NCBI GenBank assembly: GCA_002685655.1
Contig: NYXM01000031.1
Location: forward strand, 1-9,133
Reading direction: 5' to 3'
Length of the DNA stretch: 9,133 nt
Origin: Planctomycetaceae bacterium
Lineage (GTDB): Bacteria > Planctomycetota > Planctomycetia > Pirellulales > Pirellulaceae
Shown here one piece after another: positions 1 to 7,047 of this stretch (the first letter of the stretch is position 1; every line of letters begins with the position of its first letter). A program made the position numbers and the translations under genes. Below the pieces are notes generated by a model. It was not told the origin of the DNA and made no database searches. It saw only the letters and a list, made by a program, of their open reading frames with translations.

Positions 1-1103
1 GATCTGGGACTGAGCTCGACTTGCGAATCTGGTCGAAGCCAGCGCCCTAGCTGTTCGTAGGCGATGAATTCATTGGCGACTGTTTTCAAACCGAGCAACT
101 CGCCGGCGTGCATACAGTCACTCGATTCGATGCCCATCAACCAGGCGACCGGCGCGAATGCATATCCCAGGCCTGTCGCCAGCGACCAGGTCGGCGCACC
201 ACTGGCATCGCGGAAGCCCAATAGCCACCCGATGCCACCCACGGCACCGTCAACCATCGCGATCAGTGCCAGGAACGCCAGTAGCATTGCGGCCACGTTC
301 AGGGCGAGTTTCATGCCGTCCGTCGCTCCAATCGCGGCAGCCTCAATGACGTTCACACCTTTCCGTGGAATATGCATTTCGACGGACCCCATCGTCTGCG
401 GTGTTTCTGTTTCTGGTCGCAAGACTTTGGAAATCAGCAGCGCCGCGGGTGCGGAAATCACCGATGCCGTCACGAGATGGCCGGGGCTGATTCCCATTCC
501 CGCGTAGGCGGCCAGCAAGCCGCCCGAAATCGTCGCGAAGCCGCCCACCATCACGGCGTGCAATTCAGAGCCGGTCATCGTGTCGATGTAAGGTCGGATG
601 ACCAAGGGTGCTTCGGTATGTCCGACGAATACGTTCGCCGCGGCTGCCAGACTCTCGGCACCTGAAACGGCCAGAGTTTTCTGCATCGCTCGAGCCATGA
701 CCTTGACGATTGCCTGCATGACGCCGAAATAGTACAGCACGGACATCAACGACGAGAAAACGATAATTGTCGGCAGGACACCAAAGGCGAAAGATCTCAG
801 CAAGGAGATTGGGGGCGGCAATTCTGGGTCGCCATCCCGTGGGAAGATCCCGAATAGAAAGCCAGCTCCCTTGGCGACAAAGCTTTCAAGGTGGTGGAAA
901 AAGAAATCAATGCCCTCGTTCAACCAACTGCCTATGGGTGCAGATAGTCCGGGTGGCGTCCACAGAATGAGCCCGGCAAAGCCAAACTGAAGAAACAAAC
1001 CGCCGAAGACAATACGCCAACGAATACTGCGGCGTTGCGAACTAAGCAACCATGCCAAACCAATCATCACGACCAGGCCGAAAAGGCTCGTCAATCGAAG
1101 CAT
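1..1103 (-). CDS. Concentrative nucleoside transporter (CNT/NupC family), C-terminus missing
   Basis: An inner-membrane cation-coupled nucleoside importer. The reading frame is open from the ATG at 1103-1101 to the window edge (367 codons seen; CNT proteins are usually about 400-430, so only the last part is missing). The protein is very hydrophobic, with a membrane segment at residues 5-22 and many after it. Family signatures are plain: GHTEAPL at 161-167 (CNT proteins usually have GQTEAPL), GFATISGGLLAAYAGMGI at 188-205, a block around 251-272 (NVIEAAAIGATDGMKLALN), and the CNT hallmark GLKTVANEFIAY at 338-349, with the Asn-Glu-Phe that helps form the nucleoside site. The start is 6 nt after the upp stop, without a clear Shine-Dalgarno, so translation is probably coupled. 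Being last in an operon with upp fits pyrimidine nucleoside salvage. Family is near certain; whether it prefers pyrimidines or purines cannot be read from this. Confidence 0.93.
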   Translation of the reverse strand, partial: MLRLTSLFGLVVMIGLAWLLSSQRRSIRWRIVFGGLFLQFGFAGLILWTPPGLSAPIGSWLNEGIDFFFHHLESFVAKGAGFLFGIFPRDGDPELPPPISLLRSFAFGVLPTIIVFSSLMSVLYYFGVMQAIVKVMARAMQKTLAVSGAESLAAAANVFVGHTEAPLVIRPYIDTMTGSELHAVMVGGFATISGGLLAAYAGMGISPGHLVTASVISAPAALLISKVLRPETETPQTMGSVEMHIPRKGVNVIEAAAIGATDGMKLALNVAAMLLAFLALIAMVDGAVGGIGWLLGFRDASGAPTWSLATGLGYAFAPVAWLMGIESSDCMHAGELLGLKTVANEFIAYEQLGRWLRPDSQVELSPR

Positions 1104-1109
1104 GGTCGT

Positions 1110-1745
1110 TCAACTTTCGTTGGTCGTGTTGAAGATGCGATCTCCCGCATCGCCGAGGCCTGGCACAATAAAATGTTGATCATTCAGGCATTTGTCGATG
1201 GCACAAACATGTACTTGAGTCGCAGGGAAGCAGGAGGAGACTTCTTGAATCCCTTCCGGGGCGGCGATAATCGAGAGCAGCCGGGTCTGTTGCACACCCC
1301 ATTGCCGCAGCTTCTCTAGCGCGGAGACAGCCGATCCTCCCGTCGCCAACATCGGATCCACCACCAAGGCCATGTCGACCGGTCGCCCAGGCGGCAGCTT
1401 GCTGTAGTATTCGACGGGCTGCGCCGTTGCCTCGTCCCGATACAGACCGAGGTGCCAGACTTCGGCGTCTGGAATCAAGTTCAAGATTGGGTCGACCATC
1501 CCCAGGCCGGCTCGCAATATCGGGACGAGCCCGATGCGCTGTGTCAGTCGGTATCCAACGGTCCGTTCGATTGGCGTCTGGATCTCGATCTCCGCCACTG
1601 CCAGATCCTGCGTCGCTTCGTAGGCGAGCAGTACGGCAAGTCGCTGGACGAGCAAGCGGAATTCGGCGGGCGACGTCGCGGTGTCGCGCAAACGTGCGAT
1701 GTGGTGTTTCACCAACGGGTGCTCGACGATGTTGACCGCGCTCAT
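1110..1745 (-). CDS. upp: Uracil phosphoribosyltransferase
   Basis: Cytosolic enzyme that joins uracil to PRPP, giving UMP and pyrophosphate, the key step of uracil salvage. At 211 residues it has the normal length. The N-terminal segment VEHPLVKHHIARLRD (7-21) is typical of the family. The PRPP-binding loop is VVDPMLATGGSA (128-139), and the uracil-binding C-terminal motif PGLGDAGDR lies at 195-203. LVPILRAGLGMVD (73-85) is the other conserved block. The start overlaps the stop of the upstream zinc-ribbon/TerB gene in an ATGA, and AGGAG (1754-1758) sits 8 nt before the ATG, so this start is well supported. The downstream partner is a nucleoside transporter, so import and salvage appear to be made together. 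Nothing is missing or unusual. Confidence 0.97.
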   Translation of the reverse strand: MSAVNIVEHPLVKHHIARLRDTATSPAEFRLLVQRLAVLLAYEATQDLAVAEIEIQTPIERTVGYRLTQRIGLVPILRAGLGMVDPILNLIPDAEVWHLGLYRDEATAQPVEYYSKLPPGRPVDMALVVDPMLATGGSAVSALEKLRQWGVQQTRLLSIIAAPEGIQEVSSCFPATQVHVCAIDKCLNDQHFIVPGLGDAGDRIFNTTNES

Positions 1746-2401
1746 GGTTCATACTCCTGGTTGTCCGGTTGGCGTTGCGGAGATGAAATCCCAGGCGCCG
1801 GCGGCGAAACTCCGTCGATCAGCTCTTGAAATCCAGCCACTGAAATCCCCAACCCTGCAGGAAACTGATCTAGCTGTGCCTGCCGTTTCTCGCTGATCGT
1901 GCCCGTTGCTACCGCGACTTGGTACGCATGTTGGGCCACGATCTTCGCCCCTTCGCCACCAAGCGAGCGACCCACGAGGCGGACCATTTCCGCGGCGTCC
2001 AATTCGCTCTCGTACGCCTGCCGAACTTCGTCCTCAATATCTTCGCGAGTCGGTTCGCTTCCCGCGAGTTCTTTGTACAGCCTCTGAATCGTGGCGATCT
2101 CCATGGGTTCCAAGCGACCTTCAACCATGGCGACTAGCACGTTGATTCGAAAAACTTCAGCGACGAATTGTCGGTCTTCCTCATCTGGGTTGTAGTCCAA
2201 GACTGCGTCGCTGAACACTGCACGGCATGTCGAACAGACGGCGGACTTTTCCGGTGAGCCAACGCGGCAGATTGGGAGCATCATAAGTGTGACGTATTGA
2301 TAGACAACCTGGGTCCGGTACTGTCGACGCTGGTAGCATTGCGGGCAAAAAAAATCGCCTCCGCCCAGCATGGACCTGATTGGCCGTTTGCCGATGAACA
2401 T
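1742..2401 (-). CDS. Zinc-ribbon and TerB-like domain protein of unknown function
   Basis: A 219-residue soluble protein. Residues about 1-65 form a zinc ribbon: two CxxC pairs (C19/C22 and C56/C59) are separated by a hydrophobic stretch (VVYQYVTLMMLPIC, 32-45). This layout resembles the short zinc-ribbon domains often found ahead of membrane or TerB modules. Residues about 75-195 look like an all-helical TerB (tellurite-resistance B) fold: FRINVLVAMVEGRLEPMEIATI (84-105) resembles the acidic first helices of that family, and RLVGRSLGGEGAKIVAQHAYQVAVATGTISEKRQ (141-174, in part) the later ones. The C-terminal 25 residues are Pro/Gln-rich and probably disordered. The start is 9 nt after the speA stop, in the same frame, with no strong Shine-Dalgarno; its end overlaps upp by ATGA. 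The domains are inferred by eye. Its task in this operon is unknown; a metal-binding regulatory or scaffold role is only a guess. Confidence 0.85.
   Translation of the reverse strand: MFIGKRPIRSMLGGGDFFCPQCYQRRQYRTQVVYQYVTLMMLPICRVGSPEKSAVCSTCRAVFSDAVLDYNPDEEDRQFVAEVFRINVLVAMVEGRLEPMEIATIQRLYKELAGSEPTREDIEDEVRQAYESELDAAEMVRLVGRSLGGEGAKIVAQHAYQVAVATGTISEKRQAQLDQFPAGLGISVAGFQELIDGVSPPAPGISSPQRQPDNQEYEP
1754..1758 (-). promoter_or_regulatory. Ribosome binding site of upp
   Basis: AGGAG on the minus strand lies 8 nt before the upp ATG, inside the end of the upstream reading frame. It favours the ATG at 1745 over the out-of-frame ATG at 1752, which is only 1 nt from the same motif. Confidence 0.7.
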
Positions 2402-2410
2402 CGCGCTTGG

Positions 2411-4333
2411 TCACTCGCCGCTGTTTTCCAGGTAGGTGTAGCCGTTGAGCGCTTCTTCATAAAACTTGACGAACCGACCTGCTTCGACTTCACCAAGCAG
2501 ACCGCGATGGACTGCGGTTTCGACTGCCACTTGCAGCCGATGAATCAAGTCGCGACCCTCAAACTGCGCGTACTGCAGAACTTCATTGACCGTCTGGCCT
2601 TTGACGATCGCTTCAAGTACGATTTCACCGGTTTCCGAATGGTCAACATGAACCGTGTTCGTATCACCAAATAGATTGTGCAAGTCGCCGAGGATCTCTT
2701 GGTATGCCCCGACCAGGAAGGCACCCAGATAATATGGCGAGTCGTCCATTTCGTGTAACGGCAACGTCCGCTTGATGTCACGTAGGTCGATGAACTGATC
2801 GATTTTACCATCGCTATCGCACGTTACATCAGCTAGAACGCCACGAATTCGTGGCTCCTCGCCCAGGCGATGAAGTGGCATGATGGGAAAGAGCTGTTTG
2901 ATGGCCCAACTGTCCGGAATGGACTGAAATAACGAGAAATTGCAGAAATACGTCGAAGCCAGCACGCGATCGAGGCCCTGCAGTTCTTCCGGGATGTGGT
3001 CTTTCGAGGCGACCACAAACTGCCGAATGCGGTCGCAAATTGCAAAGAACAGGTTTTCGGCCAGGCTTCGCTGATCTAACGGCAAGTGGCCTGACGTGAA
3101 CAAACTCAATGACATCTCAAAGGCTTGCTGCGCGTCGTGAAAGCTCTCTTGAATGTTTCGCAAGGTTAGCAGTTGATAGGTTTCCAACAGCGTGTGCAGA
3201 GGCCGTTCCACGTCGTCGGGCAACGTCTCTGGTACCCGTGCGTGCCGATCGGGTTCCGAAGTTCCAACCACACCAAAAACCAGCACACTATGGTAGGCCG
3301 CGATGGCGCGCCCACTTTCGGTGATGATCCGTGGGTGAGGCACACCGGCGTCGTCACACACGGTTTGCAGATGATAGACAACGTCATTGGCGTATTCTTG
3401 CATCGAGTAGTTAACGCTGGATTCAAAGTTCGTTTGCGACCCGTCATAGTCGACACCCAAACCGCCACCAACGTCCAGGTACTCCAGGCCCGCGCTGCGT
3501 TTGAACAAATCCGCATAGATCCGCGCCGCTTCAATTAACGCCGTCTTCACGTGGCGGATATTGGTAATCTGGCTGCCCAAGTGAAAGTGAAGCAGCTTGA
3601 AGCAGTCCGCCATCTCGCGGTGCTGTAGCAAGTCAAACGCCTCCAAGACTTCCCCTACCGTCAAGCCAAATTTCGATCGGTAACCACCAGACTGTTGCCA
3701 ACGTCCTGACCCAGAGGCCGCCAGCTTAACGCGCACGCCGATCTGGGGACGCACGCCCACCTGTGCGGCGTGGTGCAGGATCAAGTCAAGTTCTGAGAGT
3801 TTTTCAACGACGGGGATGACATTGCGGCCAATCTTCTGAGCCAACATCGCCATCTCAATGAACTCGTCATCCTTGAATCCGTTACAAATGATCGGCACTT
3901 CCGCATCCGTCATGGCGACAACCGCCAGCAGCTCTGGCTTACTGCCCGCCTCCAGTCCAAAGCCATACGGTCGGCCATACTCGAGGATCTTTTCGACGAC
4001 CTGTCGCTGTGGGTTGACCTTGACAGGGTAGACACAGCGGTAATCGGCCTGGTAGTCGTGATCACGCATCGCAATCGTAAAGGCCTCGTTCAATTCCCGC
4101 ACGCGGTCACGGAGGATCCCGTTGAAGCGGAGCAGGACGGGAGCATCGAGGCCGCGCAACTGTAGCCGATCGATCAGGTTCTTCATGTCGATCCAGCGAT
4201 TTGGATCCCGGTCCGGATGGACCAGAAGATGGCCGCTTTCGCCGACAGAAAAATAACCTTTGCTCCACCTGGGGACTCCGTACAGTTCGCTGGAGTCGAC
4301 TTGGGACCACTGGTCAACGGCTTCTCGAAGCAT
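2411..4333 (-). CDS. speA: Biosynthetic arginine decarboxylase
   Basis: PLP-dependent decarboxylation of arginine to agmatine, the entry to putrescine and spermidine. The 640 residues match the length of E. coli SpeA (658), a fold-type III (alanine-racemase-like barrel) enzyme. Visible landmarks in order: YPVKVN with the PLP lysine K105; GLEAGSKPELLAV (126-138); HFHLGSQ (249-255) with the conserved His; the phosphate-binding DVGGGLGVDYDG (287-298); ESGRA (339-343); NFSLFQSIPDSW (465-476); TCDSDGKID (504-512) with the active-site cysteine C505; YLGAFLVGAYQEILGDLHNLFGD (535-557, in part); and the terminal GYTYLE. The start is set by AAGGAG 5 nt upstream. It is first in the run speA, zinc-ribbon/TerB, upp, transporter. 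All key residues are present, so it should be active. Confusion with diaminopimelate decarboxylase is excluded by length and the C-terminal motifs. Confidence 0.97.
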   Translation of the reverse strand: MLREAVDQWSQVDSSELYGVPRWSKGYFSVGESGHLLVHPDRDPNRWIDMKNLIDRLQLRGLDAPVLLRFNGILRDRVRELNEAFTIAMRDHDYQADYRCVYPVKVNPQRQVVEKILEYGRPYGFGLEAGSKPELLAVVAMTDAEVPIICNGFKDDEFIEMAMLAQKIGRNVIPVVEKLSELDLILHHAAQVGVRPQIGVRVKLAASGSGRWQQSGGYRSKFGLTVGEVLEAFDLLQHREMADCFKLLHFHLGSQITNIRHVKTALIEAARIYADLFKRSAGLEYLDVGGGLGVDYDGSQTNFESSVNYSMQEYANDVVYHLQTVCDDAGVPHPRIITESGRAIAAYHSVLVFGVVGTSEPDRHARVPETLPDDVERPLHTLLETYQLLTLRNIQESFHDAQQAFEMSLSLFTSGHLPLDQRSLAENLFFAICDRIRQFVVASKDHIPEELQGLDRVLASTYFCNFSLFQSIPDSWAIKQLFPIMPLHRLGEEPRIRGVLADVTCDSDGKIDQFIDLRDIKRTLPLHEMDDSPYYLGAFLVGAYQEILGDLHNLFGDTNTVHVDHSETGEIVLEAIVKGQTVNEVLQYAQFEGRDLIHRLQVAVETAVHRGLLGEVEAGRFVKFYEEALNGYTYLENSGE

Positions 4334-4338
4334 GGAAA

Positions 4339-4344
4339 CTCCTT
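4339..4344 (-). promoter_or_regulatory. Ribosome binding site of speA
   Basis: AAGGAG on the minus strand lies 5 nt before the speA ATG. It decides this start over the in-phase alternatives further in. I looked for a promoter upstream: TTGACT near 4428 has no convincing -10 partner, so none is called. Confidence 0.8.
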
Positions 4345-4453
4345 TTCAAATCGATCGCCGACGTCGTATTGGAATCTGATCGTGCCGAGGCTAGAAAGCT
4401 CGTTCAAGCTGTTCTTTACAAGTGAGTCAAGTCTTCAGCGACGGGCACAGACC

Positions 4454-4544
4454 GCAGGTTGGTCGGGGAGCGGGTCGTCGTAACCGAGCGATAGCTCGCA
4501 TCGGTCCGAGGCACAGCCTCGCTAGAGCTCGACGCCCAACCTGC
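4454..4544. repeat. Palindromic, multi-branched intergenic element (REP/MITE-like)
   Basis: A 91-bp unit is bounded by a perfect 9-bp inverted repeat (GCAGGTTGG at 4454-4462, CCAACCTGC at 4536-4544). Inside it are two clean hairpins: CGAGC-GATA-GCTCG (4485-4498) and CGAGGC-ACA-GCCTCG (4507-4521). CGTCG (4476-4480) can also pair with CGACG (4530-4534), continued by GGG/CCC around one bulged T, giving a closed junction with two arms. It stands alone between divergent genes and has no reading frame. The shape, the GTTGG-type ends and the location fit dispersed palindromes mobilised by REP-associated (RAYT, Y1-type) transposases. It could instead be a structured RNA or a terminator-like fold. Only one copy is visible here, so repetition is inferred. 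Confidence 0.55.
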
Positions 4545-4806
4545 CTTGCGAAGCCGGACATAATACTTCATTTCCAGCCACAAAAAAATGGGCTCCCGAG
4601 GAAGTAGTCTGCCGCGATGGCTCGGTGAACCACGCCACGCCGATCAGCCGACTGCCTTCTGTTGGCAATCTGTGCCAAGTGAGCCAGTGGCATGGTCGTC
4701 TTTGCCTGGCCCACCTACATTACAGGTCAGCGTCAGAGGAGAGCCCTTCTGAAGAAGGCGATTTACCATCGGCGACAACGCGGAATCCTGTTCGACACCA
4801 TACATC
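4545..4806. other. Intergenic region before the 294-residue gene
   Basis: Together with 4334-4453 and the palindromic element, this makes a 473-nt divergent gap between speA and the next plus-strand gene. I see no promoter with good boxes, no RNA gene and no reading frame with coding character. A 61-codon frame at 4625-4810 has no Shine-Dalgarno and no recognisable content. There is an A7 tract near 4583-4589. Confidence 0.4.
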
Positions 4807-5691
4807 ATGAACTTGAGCTGGCGAGTCCACGAAACGGCGACGGTGTTGCACGTCGCTGCCGCGATCGCCCGTGATTTGCCGCTGTCTGATCCTCGCATCG
4901 CGCACGCCCTGGAAACGCTGGTGAAGGCTCTTCAAGACGAGATCAATCAGATCAGGATACCAAACGAAGACGCTTGGAACGCATTGTGCGCACACGCCTG
5001 TCACCTCGCTGACGCCCCGCAATTGGTCCGCGCGGCCTTGCCGATCACTGATCAGAGTGAAGCACGCCGGCAGCAAGAGCGCATGATTCAATTGATCACG
5101 AAGCTGGGTGAAGAAACTCGGCGAGTCCTGCCGGGCCTGGGGGACGAACTTCGTCATCGCAGTCGGCCGTTGCGCGAGCAGTGGGACGCGCGCGGTCCGG
5201 GATTGTTGCACAGCTTGCGCTCTACTACCGACCATCGACTGTATCTTGCACACGCCAGTGTTTTTGTCGTGCATCCAATACTGGGGGGCAATGGTGCTGT
5301 CGATCCCGTTCGTGCCGCGTTACGGATCGAAGCGCTGCTGACAAATACAGTGCCGGGATTGCCTGAAGTTGTGAGGCTCGGCTGGCTATTGGGGCAGCTT
5401 GCCTGTCATCAGATGCTGAACGCTCCGATCGGGCAGCCAGCTTGCCAGCGTAACTGTGCCGTCGAATTGGCAATGGTGCCGGCCACGTTGGCCGCCGCCG
5501 AAACGGTGGAATTGGCAGTCTGCAATGCCCAAACCGTACGCCAGGCGATCACCGCTTGGCAGCATGGGCCGTCTGACGAGGACGCATCGGTCGCGGATGA
5601 CAAGGCCCACCAACTCTGGAAGTGGTGGCAATCTCTCAAGGCTTCAACCCCCTGGGACTGCGCGGTGGTCGAATTGAGCGAACGCCTTTGA
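4807..5691 (+). CDS. Hypothetical protein, 294 residues, family not recognised
   Basis: I do not recognise this protein. It is soluble, with no signal peptide or membrane span, and appears mostly helical. The middle has the most conserved look: REQWDARGPGLL (123-134) followed by a more strand-like stretch with HPILGGNGAVD (156-166) and VRAALRIEALL (168-178), then LPEVVRLGWLLGQLA (185-199). Cys and His are more frequent than usual and often paired (C61/H63/C65/H66, C200/H201, C213/C217), but no standard metal motif results. A Trp cluster (W271, W273, W274, W283) lies near the end. The ATG at 4807 has no Shine-Dalgarno; the frame is open upstream only to 4753 without another usual start, so the N-terminus is uncertain. 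It stands alone, divergent from speA, and converges on the possible remnant at 5707-5892. It is probably a lineage-restricted planctomycete gene. Confidence 0.72.
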   Translation: MNLSWRVHETATVLHVAAAIARDLPLSDPRIAHALETLVKALQDEINQIRIPNEDAWNALCAHACHLADAPQLVRAALPITDQSEARRQQERMIQLITKLGEETRRVLPGLGDELRHRSRPLREQWDARGPGLLHSLRSTTDHRLYLAHASVFVVHPILGGNGAVDPVRAALRIEALLTNTVPGLPEVVRLGWLLGQLACHQMLNAPIGQPACQRNCAVELAMVPATLAAAETVELAVCNAQTVRQAITAWQHGPSDEDASVADDKAHQLWKWWQSLKASTPWDCAVVELSERL

Positions 5692-5706
5692 CCGAGAAGG
5701 AGCCCG

Positions 5707-5892
5707 TCACCATTCGACTTGCGTCAGCTCATTGAACGGTCCCACCGCTAACGCCACACGCCACCTGCTAGCACGATACCAAAACTCGCTCTTGTGAGAA
5801 GTGTGGGCCGTCAAGTACCATTCTTTGCCCAGCGACTCAATCGCGCCACTACTGCGTGTCGCACCGACGTGCAGCGTTCGCGGCGCTTTGTT
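5707..5892 (-). pseudogene. Possible remnant of a minus-strand gene (3' end, 61 codons)
   Basis: On the minus strand the frame ending in TGA at 5709-5707 is open back to another TGA at 5895-5893. The 61 residues look protein-like, not like chance: rich in aromatics and ending FWYRASRWRVALAVGPFNEL and then TQVEW. There is no ATG or GTG and no Shine-Dalgarno; the only start-like codons are CTG, ATT and a late TTG. Above the in-frame TGA the same frame stays open for another 19 codons. The stop lies 15 nt from the stop of the convergent 294-residue gene, a normal arrangement for two real genes. It is either the tail of a decayed gene, a sequence error, or chance. I name no family. Confidence 0.3.
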
Positions 5893-5976
5893 TCATGAGT
5901 CCAAACGGCGAAAATCCGCGACAGTGAAACGGCTTGCGCTCTCAAGGATAACAGATTAGGGGACACCACACGCGGA

Positions 5977-5981
5977 AAGGA
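5977..5981 (+). promoter_or_regulatory. Ribosome binding site of lpxD
   Basis: AAGGA, within GGAAAGGA, lies 8 nt before the lpxD ATG and supports that start. I found no convincing promoter in the 100 nt before it. Confidence 0.75.
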
Positions 5982-5989
5982 ATTCGCAA

Positions 5990-7042
5990 ATGGACTTTGT
6001 ACTCAGCGATCTCGCCAACTTGGTTGGCGGACGGGTTTGCGGTAGTGGGGATGTACCGATCCGCGGTGCGGCTATCATCCGCGACGCTAGACAAGGTGAC
6101 ATCACGCTGGCAGACAACCCGGCGCTAGAGGCGGAATTGTCCTCTAGCAACGCCTCGGCTGTATTAGTTCCTCCAGACTATCAACCCGTTGGCTTGCCAT
6201 CGATCACCGTTGAAAATGTTCACGAGTCATTTGCCAAGATCGTGTCCGCACTGCGCCCGCCTTGCCAACACCAAACTGTGGGCGTTAGCACCGCAGCTCA
6301 CGTGAGTCCTTCCGCTCAACTTGCGTCCAATGTTGTCGTCTATCCAGGTGTCGTGATCGGCGAAGGCGTGCGGATCGGTGCGGATACCGTCATTTACTCC
6401 GGCGCCCAGCTCATGGCAGGCACTACCATTGGCAAAGAGACCGTCATTTTTCCTAATGTCGTCTTGTACGAGCACACGGTGGTTGGCGACCGCGTGCTGA
6501 TTCACGCAGGGGCTGTAATCGGCGCCTACGGATTTGGGTACGACATGCAGGATGGCCAGCATCGGCGTTGCGCGCAACTGGGGCACGTGGTCGTCGAGGA
6601 CGATGTCGAAATTGGTGCTGGCAGCACCATTGATCGTGGCACCTATGGTGCCACGACGATTGGCGCCGGGACGAAGATCGACAATCTGGTCATGATTGGC
6701 CACAATTGCCGCATCGGACGCCACAACTTGTTCTGTTCGCAGGTTGGCATCGCCGGAAGCTGTTCTACCGGCGACTATGTGGTCATGGGCGGAAAGGTTG
6801 GTCTGCGAGACCATCTCGAGATTGGCCACAAAGTGATGATTGGTGCCCAATCGGGCGTGATGCGGAGTATTCCGGATGGACAGAGGCATCTTGGATCGCC
6901 GTCGACTCCCGAACGCGAACAGATGCTCAAGCAGGCCGCGTGGGCGAAATTGCCGGAATTGCGGAAGCAATTCAAGGCTCTGCAAAAACAAGTCCGGGAA
7001 TTAGAAGACCAACTTTCCAGATCGGGGCGGGATGCCGCCTAG
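5990..7042 (+). CDS. lpxD: UDP-3-O-acylglucosamine N-acyltransferase (lipid A synthesis)
   Basis: Adds the second (N-linked) acyl chain to UDP-3-O-acyl-glucosamine, the third step of lipid A synthesis, acting from the cytosol with acyl-ACP. The 350 residues match E. coli LpxD (341). Residues 1-100 form the uridine-binding N-terminal domain; about 103-295 is a left-handed beta helix of hexapeptide repeats (e.g. IGEGVRIGADTVI); about 306-346 is a charged C-terminal helix, probably coiled coil. The catalytic His is H238 in MIGHNC; IDRGTYGATTIG (214-225) is the conserved block before it. GAYGFGY (178-184) replaces the usual GADGFGY. At the uracil pocket the Asn (N43) is kept but the two stacking aromatics (Phe and Tyr in characterised enzymes) appear as L40 and L46. 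lpxI follows 5 nt later. The call is firm, though a planctomycete LpxD-like paralogue with altered substrate is possible. Confidence 0.93.
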   Translation: MDFVLSDLANLVGGRVCGSGDVPIRGAAIIRDARQGDITLADNPALEAELSSSNASAVLVPPDYQPVGLPSITVENVHESFAKIVSALRPPCQHQTVGVSTAAHVSPSAQLASNVVVYPGVVIGEGVRIGADTVIYSGAQLMAGTTIGKETVIFPNVVLYEHTVVGDRVLIHAGAVIGAYGFGYDMQDGQHRRCAQLGHVVVEDDVEIGAGSTIDRGTYGATTIGAGTKIDNLVMIGHNCRIGRHNLFCSQVGIAGSCSTGDYVVMGGKVGLRDHLEIGHKVMIGAQSGVMRSIPDGQRHLGSPSTPEREQMLKQAAWAKLPELRKQFKALQKQVRELEDQLSRSGRDAA

Positions 7043-7047
7043 AATCC

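Noticed and set aside
1180..1752. 190-codon minus-strand frame overlapping upp
   Set aside because: Arg-rich out-of-frame translation; upp is certain and has the better-spaced ribosome site.
4720..5274. 184-codon minus-strand frame over the start of the unknown gene
   Set aside because: Low-complexity Arg/Gln-rich shadow with no Shine-Dalgarno; the plus-strand frame is longer and has better protein character.
6227..6991. 254-codon minus-strand frame inside lpxD
   Set aside because: A shadow of the hexapeptide repeats; lpxD is unambiguous and the translation has no family resemblance.
6706..7047. Upstream open extension of the lpxI frame (would give a 412-residue protein)
   Set aside because: It runs antiphase through lpxD, which is clearly coding there, and the LpxI family N-terminus matches the ATG at 7048.
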